64,000 nucleotides of DNA. Source: Pseudomonas putida NBRC 14164 (lineage in GTDB: Bacteria > Pseudomonadota > Gammaproteobacteria > Pseudomonadales > Pseudomonadaceae). Position numbers and translations under genes: made by a program. The stretch spans positions 2,350,501-2,414,500 of the forward strand of contig NC_021505.1 of the NCBI RefSeq assembly GCF_000412675.1, read 5' to 3'. Of this stretch, positions 27,902-36,552 are shown one piece after another. The notes beneath the pieces are model-generated. The model had not been told where the DNA came from. It ran no database searches and saw only the letters and a list, made by a program, of their open reading frames with translations. Each line of letters opens with the position of its first letter. The stretch's first letter is position 1.

Positions 27902-29300
27902 CAACCACGAAAAAATCCAGCTCACCCGCGCCCTGAAAAGCCGGCACATCTTCATGCTGTCGCTGGGCGGGGTGATCGGCACCGGCCTGTTCATGGGTTC
28001 GGGCGTGACCATCAACCAGGGCGGGCCGGTGGGCGCGATCCTGGCGTACCTGGTGGCCGGCTTGCTGATGTACCTGGTGATGGTCTGCCTGGGTGAACTG
28101 TCGGTGCAGATGCCGGTGTCCGGCTCGTTCCAGGCCCACGCCACGAAGTTCATCGGCCCGGCCACCGGCTTCATGATCGGCTGGGTGTACTGGATGAGCT
28201 GGGCCACTACCGTGGGCCTGGAGTTCACCGCTGCCGGCATGCTGATGACCCGCTGGTTCCCCGAGGTGCCGATCTGGTACTGGTCGGCACTGTTCGTGGT
28301 CGTGCTGTTCGGCCTCAACGCCCTGGCCACTCGCGCTTTTGGCGAGGCCGAGTACTGGTTCTCGGGCATCAAGGTGGCGACCATCCTTGGTTTTATCATC
28401 ATTGGCCTGCTGGTGATTTTTGGCGCCATCCCGCTGAGCAGCGGGGCACCGGCGCCGATGCTGGACAACCTGGTGGGCGAGTCGCTGTTCCCCCACGGCC
28501 TGTCGGCGGTGTTCGCGGTGATGATGACCGTGGTCTATGCGTTCCAGGGCTGTGAAATCATGGGCGTGGCGGCCGGTGAAACCGAGCACCCGGAAAAGAG
28601 CATCCCGCGGGCGGTGCGCAATGTGGTGTTCCGTGTGCTGATTTTCTACGTGCTGGCGATTGCCGTGCTGTCGGCCATTGTGCCGTTCGAGCAGGCCGGC
28701 CTGATGGAAAGCCCCTTCGTGCAGGTGTTCGACATGGTCGGCATTCCCTTTGCTGCCGACGTGATGAACTTCGTCATCCTCACCGCCATCCTGTCGGTGG
28801 GCAACTCTGGGCTGTATGCGTCTACGCGCATTCTGTGGGCGATGTCCAAGAGCGGCATGGCGCCGAAAAGCCTGGCGCCGCTGAGCAAGCGCGGCGTACC
28901 GCTGCGGGCGCTGAGCATCACCCTGTGCTTTGCCTTGGTGTCGCTTATGACCAGCTTCATTGCCGCCGACACCCTGTTCATGGTGCTGATGGCGGTGAGC
29001 GGCATGTCCGGCACCGTGACCTGGATCGTCATCGCCCTGGCGCAGTACCGCTTCCGCAAGGCCTACCTGCGTGAAGGTGGGCAACTGCAGGACCTGAAGT
29101 ACAGGGCGCCGCTGTACCCACTGGTGCCGCTGCTGTGCATCACCCTGTGCAGCTCGCTGTTTGTGTTCCTGGCACTGGATGAAACCCAGCGGCCGTCGCT
29201 GTACTGGGGCTTTGGCTTTATTGCCCTGTGCTACGCGGCGTACTTCTTCGTCAATCGCCGCCGGCAGGGTGCCTTTGAGCCGAGCGCGCCTGGCGTTTGA
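27894..29300 (+). CDS. APC-family basic amino acid permease (LysP/GABA-permease type)
   Basis: This is a 468-residue inner-membrane amino acid:H+ symporter with about 12 transmembrane segments. The N-terminal GGVIGTGLFMGSG motif is diagnostic of the amino acid transporter family. ATG 27894 (MTDNHEKIQLTR) follows GAGGTG; the upstream in-frame GTG adds a few residues only. It is the first gene of the aru-type catabolic genes and is probably the arginine or other cationic amino acid importer. The substrate is inferred from position. Confidence 0.85.
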   Translation: MTDNHEKIQLTRALKSRHIFMLSLGGVIGTGLFMGSGVTINQGGPVGAILAYLVAGLLMYLVMVCLGELSVQMPVSGSFQAHATKFIGPATGFMIGWVYWMSWATTVGLEFTAAGMLMTRWFPEVPIWYWSALFVVVLFGLNALATRAFGEAEYWFSGIKVATILGFIIIGLLVIFGAIPLSSGAPAPMLDNLVGESLFPHGLSAVFAVMMTVVYAFQGCEIMGVAAGETEHPEKSIPRAVRNVVFRVLIFYVLAIAVLSAIVPFEQAGLMESPFVQVFDMVGIPFAADVMNFVILTAILSVGNSGLYASTRILWAMSKSGMAPKSLAPLSKRGVPLRALSITLCFALVSLMTSFIAADTLFMVLMAVSGMSGTVTWIVIALAQYRFRKAYLREGGQLQDLKYRAPLYPLVPLLCITLCSSLFVFLALDETQRPSLYWGFGFIALCYAAYFFVNRRRQGAFEPSAPGV

Positions 29301-29348
29301 TGCCGTTGGGCGTTGGTTGTAAGTGTTCGGCGAAGCATTTTTATTGTC

Positions 29349-29388
29349 TGTGAGATCGAGCGCCGCGCGGGCGGCGCTCGATCTCACA
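29349..29388. repeat. 18-bp perfect inverted repeat (strong hairpin) between permease and ECH genes
   Basis: Arms 29349-29366 and 29371-29388 are exact complements (outer TGTGAGATCGAG, inner CGCCGC) around a GCGG loop. Flanking GCATTTTTATTG and CAACGAAAATGC also pair loosely, which extends the stem. It follows the permease stop by about 50 bp and could end or trim that transcript before the acyl-CoA genes. It is unlike the REP family elsewhere in the window. Confidence 0.7.
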
Positions 29389-29541
29389 GGCAACGAAAAT
29401 GCAATGCCTAAAGAAACCCGCGTAACAGCAAAAACCGAGTTGTGCGAAGTTGTAACAGCCCATCCCGCCTTGTTGAACACTCGTTTAGTATCTCCCTCAT
29501 CAAGCCCTCCCAAAACCATCACAACAACACCGAGGCCCCCC

Positions 29542-30336
29542 ATGACCACCCCGTCGTCGTCACTGTTGAGCAAAGTCGAAGCCGGCGTTGCCTGGATCAC
29601 CCTCAACCGCCCCGAGCAACGCAACGCGCTGGACATTCCCACCCTCAAGCAACTGCACGCCTTGCTCGAAAGCCACAACAGCGACCTGGCCGTACGCGTG
29701 GTGGTGATTACCGGCAGCGGCCGCAGCTTCTGCGCAGGCGCCGACCTGGCCGAATGGGCTGCCGCCGAAGCCGCGGGCACCCTGGAAAGCTACGGCTGGA
29801 CCGAAACCGCCCACGCCCTGATGTTGCGCCTGCACAGCCTCGACAAGCCCACCCTCGCCGCCATCAACGGCACCGCCGTGGGCGGGGGCATGGACCTCAG
29901 CCTGTGCTGCGACCTGCGTATCGCCGCCGCTTCTGCGCGCTTCAAGGCTGGTTACACCAGCATGGGCTACAGCCCCGATGCCGGCGCCAGCTGGCACTTG
30001 CCACGGCTGATCGGCAGCGAGCAGGCCAAGCGCTTGTTGTTCCTCGATGAACTGTGGGGCGCCGAGCGTGCCTTGGCGGCCGGGCTGGTCAGCGAAGTCT
30101 GCGCCGACGAGCAACTGCCCGCCGTGGCGGCCGAGCTGGCCGGGCGCCTGGCCAATGGCCCGACGTTCGCCTATGCGCAGACCAAGCAGCTGATCCGCGA
30201 CGGCGCCCGCCGCACCTTGGCCGAGCAGCTGGAGGCCGAGCGCCACGCCGGCCTGCTGTGCGGCCGCAGCCAGGATGGCGCCGAGGCGCTGCAAGCCTCG
30301 GTTGAACGCCGCGCCCCCCGTTTCACCGGCCAGTAA
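29542..30336 (+). CDS. Enoyl-CoA hydratase family protein of the aru cluster
   Basis: This is a 264-residue crotonase-fold enzyme. The oxyanion-hole segments are SFCAGADLAEW and NGTAVGGGMDLS. At the catalytic-acid region it has MGYSPDAGASWHLP, with Asp rather than the usual Glu pair, so the reaction may be isomerase or hydratase with an unusual substrate. ATG 29542 sits after a GAGG-like site; longer in-frame starts run through the hairpin and are unlikely. It is followed at 32 bases by the acyl-CoA dehydrogenase. Orthologue order matches PA4980-PA4976 of P. aeruginosa, from memory. Confidence 0.82.
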   Translation: MTTPSSSLLSKVEAGVAWITLNRPEQRNALDIPTLKQLHALLESHNSDLAVRVVVITGSGRSFCAGADLAEWAAAEAAGTLESYGWTETAHALMLRLHSLDKPTLAAINGTAVGGGMDLSLCCDLRIAAASARFKAGYTSMGYSPDAGASWHLPRLIGSEQAKRLLFLDELWGAERALAAGLVSEVCADEQLPAVAAELAGRLANGPTFAYAQTKQLIRDGARRTLAEQLEAERHAGLLCGRSQDGAEALQASVERRAPRFTGQ

Positions 30337-30368
30337 CCCGATACCGACCCTGACCAGGACCTTCGCAG

Positions 30369-31529
30369 ATGAATTTCCAACTGACCCAAGAACAAGAAAT
30401 GTTGGTGGAAGCGGTACGCAGCTTTGCTGCCAAAGAGTTGCTGCCCCATGAGGAAGCGGTGGACCGCGCCGATGCCGTGTCGCCAGAGCTGGCCGCGCAC
30501 ATCCGTGGCAAGGCCATCGCCGCCGGGTTCTATGCCTTCAACATGCCTGAGGAAGTCGGCGGCGGTGGCCTGGACTATCTGTCCCAGGCGCTGATCGAAC
30601 GTGAGCTGTCCAAGGTGTCCTGGGCGCTGCACGTGTTTGTCGCACGCCCGTCGAAAATCCTCATGGCCTGCAAGGACGAGCAGATCAACGACTACCTGCT
30701 GCCTTGTGTGCAGGGCGAGAAAACCGACTGCTTCGCCCTCACCGAACCGGGTGCCGGTTCCGATGCCAACGCCATCAAGACTCGCGCCGTGCGCCAGGGC
30801 GATGACTTTGTCATCAACGGCAGCAAGCACTTCATCAGCCACGCCGGCCACGCCGATTTCGCGATTGTCTTCGCGGTCACCGACACTTACGAGCACAACG
30901 GGCGCAAGCGCAATGCGGTCACGGCGCTGCTGGTGGACCGCGGCACACCGGGCATGACCATCCGCCGCGGCCCCAAGTGCGTGAGCAACCGTGGCTACCA
31001 CACCTACGAGCTGTTCTTCGACGACTGCCGGGTGCCGGCCAGCAAGGTGCTGGGCGAAGTCGGCAAGGGCTGGGAAGTGGCCAACGCCTGGCTTACCGCC
31101 GGCCGGGTGATGGTCGCGGCCAACTGCGTGGGCCAAGCCCAGCGCGCCCTCGACCTGTCGCTGCAGTGGGCCGCCGACCGCAAGCAGTTCGGCCAGGCCA
31201 TCGGCAGCTACCAGGGCGTGTCGTTCAAGCTGGCCGACATGGCCACACAGATTCGCGCCGCCGAAATGCTCACGCTGCACACGGCCTGGAAGATGGACCA
31301 GGGCAGCATGACCGACGGTGAAGCCGGCATGGCCAAGCTGTTTGCCAGCGAAGTGCTGGGCAAGGTGGCCGACGAAGCCGTGCAGATCTTCGGCGGCATG
31401 GGCCTGATGGACGAAGGGCCGGTCGAGCGCATCTGGCGCAACGCGCGTATCGAGCGTATCTGGGAGGGCACCTCGGAAATCCAGCGGCACATCATCGCCC
31501 GCGAACTGCTGCGCCCGCTGCTGCGCTGA
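30369..31529 (+). CDS. Acyl-CoA dehydrogenase
   Basis: This is a 386-residue FAD enzyme that makes an alpha,beta-enoyl-CoA and passes electrons to ETF. The three-domain layout is normal, with FALTEPGAGSDANAIKTRA in the FAD region and the catalytic base Glu366 in IWEGTSEIQR. It lies between the hydratase and the CoA ligase genes with short gaps, so the three should act on one acyl-CoA. With AruI and AruH downstream, a guanidinobutyryl-CoA or related C4 substrate is possible, but this is inference. Confidence 0.88.
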   Translation: MNFQLTQEQEMLVEAVRSFAAKELLPHEEAVDRADAVSPELAAHIRGKAIAAGFYAFNMPEEVGGGGLDYLSQALIERELSKVSWALHVFVARPSKILMACKDEQINDYLLPCVQGEKTDCFALTEPGAGSDANAIKTRAVRQGDDFVINGSKHFISHAGHADFAIVFAVTDTYEHNGRKRNAVTALLVDRGTPGMTIRRGPKCVSNRGYHTYELFFDDCRVPASKVLGEVGKGWEVANAWLTAGRVMVAANCVGQAQRALDLSLQWAADRKQFGQAIGSYQGVSFKLADMATQIRAAEMLTLHTAWKMDQGSMTDGEAGMAKLFASEVLGKVADEAVQIFGGMGLMDEGPVERIWRNARIERIWEGTSEIQRHIIARELLRPLLR

Positions 31530-31546
31530 GCGCCAGGAGAACACCC

Positions 31547-33664
31547 ATGTCGCAATCGATTCGTGACAACCTCAAGCGCCTGCTGGCGCCCCGGCACCTG
31601 GCCTTCGTTGGTGGGCGCAGCATGGCGCGGGCGCTCAAGCGCTGCGCCGAAGGTGGCTACGGCGGCGAGCTGTGGCTGGTCAACCCGCAGCATGAAAGCC
31701 TGGAAGGTATCCCTTGCGTTGCCCGCGTGGCCGACTTGCCTTACCCCCCGGACGCGGTGTTCATCGCCACCCACCGTGAGCTGACCTTGCAGTGCGTTGC
31801 CGAGCTGGCCGCGCGTGGCGCCGGTGGTGCCATCTGCTATGCCTCCGGCTTTGCCGAAAGCGGCGAAGAGGGCCGCCAGTTGCAGCAGCGCCTGCTCGCT
31901 GCGGCCGGCAACATGGCCCTGCTCGGCCCCAACTGCTATGGCCTGCTCGATTACCTGCACGGTGCCGCCCTGTGGCCGGTGGCCCATGGCGGCAAGCGGG
32001 TGGAGAAGGGCGTGGCGATCCTGACCCAGAGCGGCAACTTCGCCTACAACCTGTCCATGAGCGACCGCTCGCTGCCGGTGGCCTATATGGCCTCGGTCGG
32101 CAACCAGGCGCAATTGGGCGTGGCCGAGCTGATGGACGTGCTGCTCGACGACCCACGGGTAACGGCCATCGGGCTGCACCTGGAAGGCTTGAAGAACGTG
32201 CCGGGCTTTGCACGCGCAGCCTACAAGGCATTGCAGCAGGGTACACCGGTCATTGCCCTGAAGACGGGCGTGTCGCAGATCGGCGCTGAACTGGCGCTGA
32301 GCCACACCAGCTCGTTGTCCGGCTCCGATGCCTTGTACGACAGCCTGTTCCAGCGCCTGGGCGTGATCCGCGTCAGCGGCCCGGTGAGCTTTGTCGAAAC
32401 GCTCAAGGCCGCCGCTTGCGGGCGCTTGCCGGCAAATGGGGAACTGATCGCGCTGGCCTGCTCAGGCGGCGATGCTGGCCTGATCGCCGACTATGCCGAA
32501 CGCAACCAGTTGAGTCTGCCGAAACTGGGACAAGGGCAGGTGGCGCAGTTGGCCGAAGTGCTGCCGGCCTATGCCAACCTGGTCAACCCGCTGGATTTCA
32601 CTACTGCCATCTGGGGCGATGAAGCGGCCCTGCAACGCATGCTTGACAGCACCCTGAGCGGGGCAGCTGATGCCGCCATGCTGGTGCTGGACTACCCGGC
32701 GGCCTTCACTGGCGAACGCAAGGAGTGCGACCTGCTGCTGGCGCTGTACTGCGACGCGCTGGAGCGTCACGGCAAGATCGGTTTTGTCACCTCCGCTTTC
32801 CCGGAGCTTCTGCCCGCCAGTGCGCGTGAGCGCCTGCATGCCCGGGGCATTGCTGCGCTGCAGGGCGTGGAAGACGGCCTGGCGGCCTGGGGCCGCATTG
32901 TCGCCTACCAGCGCAACCGCCGGCGGTTGCTGGAGCAAGGCGAGGCCGCACGGGTACCGCTGTGCCCCCAAGCCCTCACGGGCGAAAGCCGGTTGCTGGA
33001 CGAATGGCAAGCCAAGCACGCCCTGCGCGCCTTCGGTTTGCCGGTGCCAGCGGGCGTGCTGAGTACGCCCGAGCGCGCCGTGGCAGACGCCGCCTGCGTG
33101 GGTTACCCGCTGGTACTGAAGGCGGTCAGCGAACAGCTGCCGCACAAGACCGAGGCCGGTGCGGTGGCGTTGAACCTGCGTGATGCCGCCGCCCTGGAAG
33201 CCGCACTGGTGCAGATGCGCCAGCGCATCGCTGCCTACGCCCCGCACGTCGCGTTCGATCAGGTACTGCTCGAACCCATGGCCGAGCCCCCGCTGGCCGA
33301 GCTGATAGTGGGCATCAAACGTGAACACGACTTTGCCCTGGCCTTGGTGATCGGTGCCGGCGGCGTGCTGGTCGAACTGCTCAAGGACAGTGTCAGCCTG
33401 TTGTTGCCCACCACCGACAGCGCCATCCGCGCCGCACTGCTGAACCTGCGCAGTGCCAGCCTGCTGCAAGGCTTCCGTGGCCGCCCGGCCGCCGACCTCG
33501 ACGCACTGGTTGCAGCTATCCGTGCGGTGGCCGATTACGCCTGCGAAAACGCCGGGCAGCTGTTGGAGCTTGATGTGAACCCATTGATGGTCGGTGCCCA
33601 CGGCACCACCGCGGTCGACGCGCTGATCCGCCTCGGCCAGGCGCAAGGAGAACGACATGAATGA
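31547..33664 (+). CDS. ADP-forming acyl-CoA synthetase (NDP-forming, ACD type)
   Basis: This is a 705-residue fused ligase with an N-terminal CoA-binding Rossmann domain, two succinyl-CoA-ligase-like domains carrying the phospho-histidine His253 (LSHTSSLSGSD), and a C-terminal ATP-grasp domain (LVLKAVSEQLPHKTEAGAV). Such proteins interconvert an acid, CoA and ATP with acyl-CoA, ADP and Pi. The start ATG 31547 follows CAGGAG. The stop overlaps the aruI start by eight bases. The acid is unknown; 4-guanidinobutyrate or 4-aminobutyrate would fit the cluster. Confidence 0.85.
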   Translation: MSQSIRDNLKRLLAPRHLAFVGGRSMARALKRCAEGGYGGELWLVNPQHESLEGIPCVARVADLPYPPDAVFIATHRELTLQCVAELAARGAGGAICYASGFAESGEEGRQLQQRLLAAAGNMALLGPNCYGLLDYLHGAALWPVAHGGKRVEKGVAILTQSGNFAYNLSMSDRSLPVAYMASVGNQAQLGVAELMDVLLDDPRVTAIGLHLEGLKNVPGFARAAYKALQQGTPVIALKTGVSQIGAELALSHTSSLSGSDALYDSLFQRLGVIRVSGPVSFVETLKAAACGRLPANGELIALACSGGDAGLIADYAERNQLSLPKLGQGQVAQLAEVLPAYANLVNPLDFTTAIWGDEAALQRMLDSTLSGAADAAMLVLDYPAAFTGERKECDLLLALYCDALERHGKIGFVTSAFPELLPASARERLHARGIAALQGVEDGLAAWGRIVAYQRNRRRLLEQGEAARVPLCPQALTGESRLLDEWQAKHALRAFGLPVPAGVLSTPERAVADAACVGYPLVLKAVSEQLPHKTEAGAVALNLRDAAALEAALVQMRQRIAAYAPHVAFDQVLLEPMAEPPLAELIVGIKREHDFALALVIGAGGVLVELLKDSVSLLLPTTDSAIRAALLNLRSASLLQGFRGRPAADLDALVAAIRAVADYACENAGQLLELDVNPLMVGAHGTTAVDALIRLGQAQGERHE

Positions 33665-35264
33665 CCTTACCCTGACTGCCGGCCAGGCGCTGGTGCGCCT
33701 GTTGGCCAACTACGGCGTGCAAACCGTGTTCGGCATCCCCGGGGTGCACACCCTGGAGCTGTACCGCGGCCTGCCGGGGAGTGGTATCCGCCATGTGCTG
33801 ACCCGCCACGAGCAGGGCGCAGGCTTCATGGCTGACGGCTATGCGCGGGTGAGCGGCAAGCCGGGGGTGTGCTTTGTCATCACCGGCCCGGGGGTGACAA
33901 ACGCCGCCACCGCCATCGGCCAGGCCTATGCTGACTCCATCCCGATGCTGGTGATTTCCAGCGTCAACCATACCGCCAGCCTGGGCAAAGGCTGGGGCTG
34001 CCTGCATGAAACCCAGGACCAGCGCGCCATGACTGCGCCGATCACCGCGTTTTCGGCCGTGGCGTTGCGCGGCGATGACCTGCCCGAGCTGATCGCCCGT
34101 GCCTGGGCCGTGTTCGACAGTGAACGGCCGCGCCCGGTGCACATTTCGGTGCCGCTGGACGTGCTGGCCGCACCCGTCAGCCGTGACTGGAGCGATGAGG
34201 TGGCGCGCCGCCCCGAGCGTGGCCAGCCGTGCCGCGAAACCCTCGACCAGGCTGCCCTGAAGCTGGCAGCGGCCAAGCGTCCGATGATCATCGCGGGTGG
34301 CGGTGCGCTGCACGCGGCCGAGCAACTGGCGCAGTTGAGCACCCGGCTGGCGGCACCGGTATTCACCAGCGTGGCCGGCAAGGGCCTGCTGCCGCCGCAG
34401 GCGCCCCTGAATGCCGGTTCCAGCCTGTGCGTGGAACCTGGCTGGCGGCTGATCAGCGAGGCTGATGTGGTGCTTGCCGTGGGCACCGAAATGGCCGATA
34501 CCGACTTCTGGCGCGAGCGCCTGCCGATCACTGGCGAGCTGCTGCGCGTGGACATCGACTCGCGCAAGTTCAACGACTTCTACCCCTGTGCCATTGCCTT
34601 GCAAGGTGATGCCCGGCAAACCCTGGCCGGCTTGCTCGAACACCTGCCAGCACTCGATCGAGACCCGGCCCAGGCCAGCGAAGCGGTGAGCAACCTGCGC
34701 CAGGCCATTCGTAATGGGCATACACCGTTGCAGGCCACCCATCAGGCGATTCTGGACCGCATTGCCGCCGTGCTGCCCGACAATGCGTTCATCAGCAGCG
34801 ACATGACCCAACTGGCCTACACCGGCAACTACGCCTTCGCCAGCCGGGCGCCGCGCAGCTGGCTGCATCCTACCGGCTACGGCACACTCGGCTACGGCCT
34901 GCCGGCCGGTATCGGCGGCATGCTTGCCACCGACCATCGCCCAGGCCTGGTGCTGGTAGGCGACGGCGGTTTCCTTTATACCGCCCAGGAGCTGGCCACG
35001 GCTGTAGAGGAACTGGACCGGCCGTTGGTGGTGCTGCTGTGGAACAACGACGCCCTCGGGCAGATCCGCGATGACATGCTCGGCCTGAACATCGAGCCCG
35101 TCGGCGTGCTGCCGCGTAACCCGGACTTCATCGGCCTGGCCCGTGCCTTTGGTTGCGCGGTGCGCCAGCCGCGTGACCTGGACGCGCTGCAGGCCGACCT
35201 GGCCAGCGGTTTCGCCACACCCGGCGTGACCTTCATCGAACTCAAACACACCTGCGTCTGTTAA
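33657..35264 (+). CDS. aruI: 2-ketoarginine decarboxylase (AruI-like, ThDP-dependent)
   Basis: This is a 535-residue thiamine-diphosphate enzyme of the acetolactate-synthase-like group. The catalytic Glu52 is in RHEQGAGFMADGYAR and the ThDP motif is GDGGFLYTAQELATAVE. It lies between the CoA enzymes and an aminotransferase, as aruI does in P. aeruginosa, where it decarboxylates 5-guanidino-2-oxopentanoate to 4-guanidinobutyraldehyde. The product would be taken by the aldehyde dehydrogenase at 37736. Substrate is inferred from cluster and family. It is translationally coupled to the preceding gene. Confidence 0.82.
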   Translation: MNDLTLTAGQALVRLLANYGVQTVFGIPGVHTLELYRGLPGSGIRHVLTRHEQGAGFMADGYARVSGKPGVCFVITGPGVTNAATAIGQAYADSIPMLVISSVNHTASLGKGWGCLHETQDQRAMTAPITAFSAVALRGDDLPELIARAWAVFDSERPRPVHISVPLDVLAAPVSRDWSDEVARRPERGQPCRETLDQAALKLAAAKRPMIIAGGGALHAAEQLAQLSTRLAAPVFTSVAGKGLLPPQAPLNAGSSLCVEPGWRLISEADVVLAVGTEMADTDFWRERLPITGELLRVDIDSRKFNDFYPCAIALQGDARQTLAGLLEHLPALDRDPAQASEAVSNLRQAIRNGHTPLQATHQAILDRIAAVLPDNAFISSDMTQLAYTGNYAFASRAPRSWLHPTGYGTLGYGLPAGIGGMLATDHRPGLVLVGDGGFLYTAQELATAVEELDRPLVVLLWNNDALGQIRDDMLGLNIEPVGVLPRNPDFIGLARAFGCAVRQPRDLDALQADLASGFATPGVTFIELKHTCVC

Positions 35265-35279
35265 GGGCGCACAAACCAA

Positions 35280-35287
35280 AAGAACAA
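35280..35287 (+). promoter_or_regulatory. AAnAAnAA motif upstream of the racemase gene
   Basis: AAGAACAA lies about 12 bases before the start, over the likely ribosome binding site. Candidate Hfq/Crc site inside the operon. Confidence 0.4.
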
Positions 35288-35298
35288 GAGAAACCTAC

Positions 35299-36528
35299 AT
35301 GCCATTTCGCCGTACACTTCTGGCCGCATCCCTGGCCCTGCTGATCACCGGCCAAGCCCCACTGTATGCCGCCCCCCCGCTGTCGATGGACAACGGTACA
35401 AACGCCCTGACCGTGCAAAACAGCAACGCCTGGGTCGAAGTCAGCGCCAGCGCTCTGCAGCACAACATCCGCACCCTGCAGGCCGAGCTGGCCGGCAAGT
35501 CCAAGCTGTGCGCCGTGCTCAAGGCCGATGCCTATGGCCACGGTATCGGCCTGGTAATGCCATCGATCATCGCCCAGGGCGTGCCCTGCGTGGCGGTGGC
35601 CAGCAACGAGGAGGCCCGCGTGGTCCGCGCCAGTGGCTTCACCGGGCAACTGGTGCGGGTACGCCTGGCCAGCCTCAGCGAGCTGGAAGATGCCTTGCAG
35701 TACGACATGGAAGAGCTGGTGGGCAGCGCCGAATTTGCCCGCCAGGTCGATGCCGTCGCCGCGCGCCATGGCAAGACCTTGCGCATTCACATGGCGCTCA
35801 ACTCCAGCGGCATGAGCCGCAACGGGGTGGAGATGGCCACCTGGTCCGGCCGTGGCGAAGCGCTGCAGATCACCGACCAGAAGCACCTCAAACTGGTCGC
35901 GCTGATGACCCACTTCGCCGTGGAAGACAAGGACGATGTGCGCAAGGGCCTGGCGGCCTTCAACGAGCAGACCGACTGGTTGATCAAGCACGCGAAGCTC
36001 GACCGCAGCACGCTCACCCTGCACGCCGCCAACTCGTTCGCTACGCTGGAGGTGCCGGAGGCGCGCCTGGACATGGTACGCACCGGTGGCGCGCTGTTCG
36101 GTGACACCGTACCGGCGCGCACCGAGTACCAACGCGCCATGCAGTTCAAGTCGCACGTGGCGGCGGTGCACAGTTACCCGGCCGGCAACACCGTCGGCTA
36201 CGACCGCACCTTCACCCTGGCCCGTGATTCGCGCCTGGCCAACATCACCGTCGGCTATTCCGATGGCTATCGCCGGGTGTTCACCAACAAGGGCCATGTG
36301 CTGATCAACGGCCACCGCATACCGGTGGTGGGCAAGGTGTCGATGAACACGCTGATGGTCGATGTCACCGACTTCCCGGACGTGAAGGGTGGCAACGAAG
36401 TGGTGCTGTTCGGCAAGCAGGCCGGGGGCGAAATCACCCAGGCCGAGATGGAAGAAATCAACGGCGCGCTGCTGGCCGACCTGTACACCGTGTGGGGCAG
36501 TTCCAACCCGAAGATCCTCGTCGACTGA
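35299..36528 (+). CDS. Periplasmic broad-specificity amino acid racemase (Bsr/Alr type)
   Basis: This is a 409-residue PLP racemase with an alanine-racemase fold and a Sec signal peptide (LLAASLALLITGQAPLYA). PLP Lys75 is in VLKADAYGHG, and the second catalytic tyrosine is probably in NTVGYDRTF. The extra N-terminal strand and export signal are features of broad-spectrum racemases that act on Lys and Arg in the periplasm; a homologue is known in P. putida KT2440. It sits between aruI and aruH, so it may convert D-Arg or D-Lys to the L form before uptake, or the reverse. Confidence 0.88.
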   Translation: MPFRRTLLAASLALLITGQAPLYAAPPLSMDNGTNALTVQNSNAWVEVSASALQHNIRTLQAELAGKSKLCAVLKADAYGHGIGLVMPSIIAQGVPCVAVASNEEARVVRASGFTGQLVRVRLASLSELEDALQYDMEELVGSAEFARQVDAVAARHGKTLRIHMALNSSGMSRNGVEMATWSGRGEALQITDQKHLKLVALMTHFAVEDKDDVRKGLAAFNEQTDWLIKHAKLDRSTLTLHAANSFATLEVPEARLDMVRTGGALFGDTVPARTEYQRAMQFKSHVAAVHSYPAGNTVGYDRTFTLARDSRLANITVGYSDGYRRVFTNKGHVLINGHRIPVVGKVSMNTLMVDVTDFPDVKGGNEVVLFGKQAGGEITQAEMEEINGALLADLYTVWGSSNPKILVD

Positions 36529-36552
36529 AACCGCCAAAGAAGGGAGATTGCC

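Noticed and set aside
27720..29780. A 686-codon minus-strand frame over the aru permease
   Set aside because: Antisense to a clear 12-helix permease; no domain or ribosome binding site of its own.
33657..35264. Acetolactate synthase assignment for the ThDP enzyme
   Set aside because: No small regulatory subunit gene is adjacent and the gene is coupled to arginine-transaminase genes, so 2-ketoarginine decarboxylase fits better.
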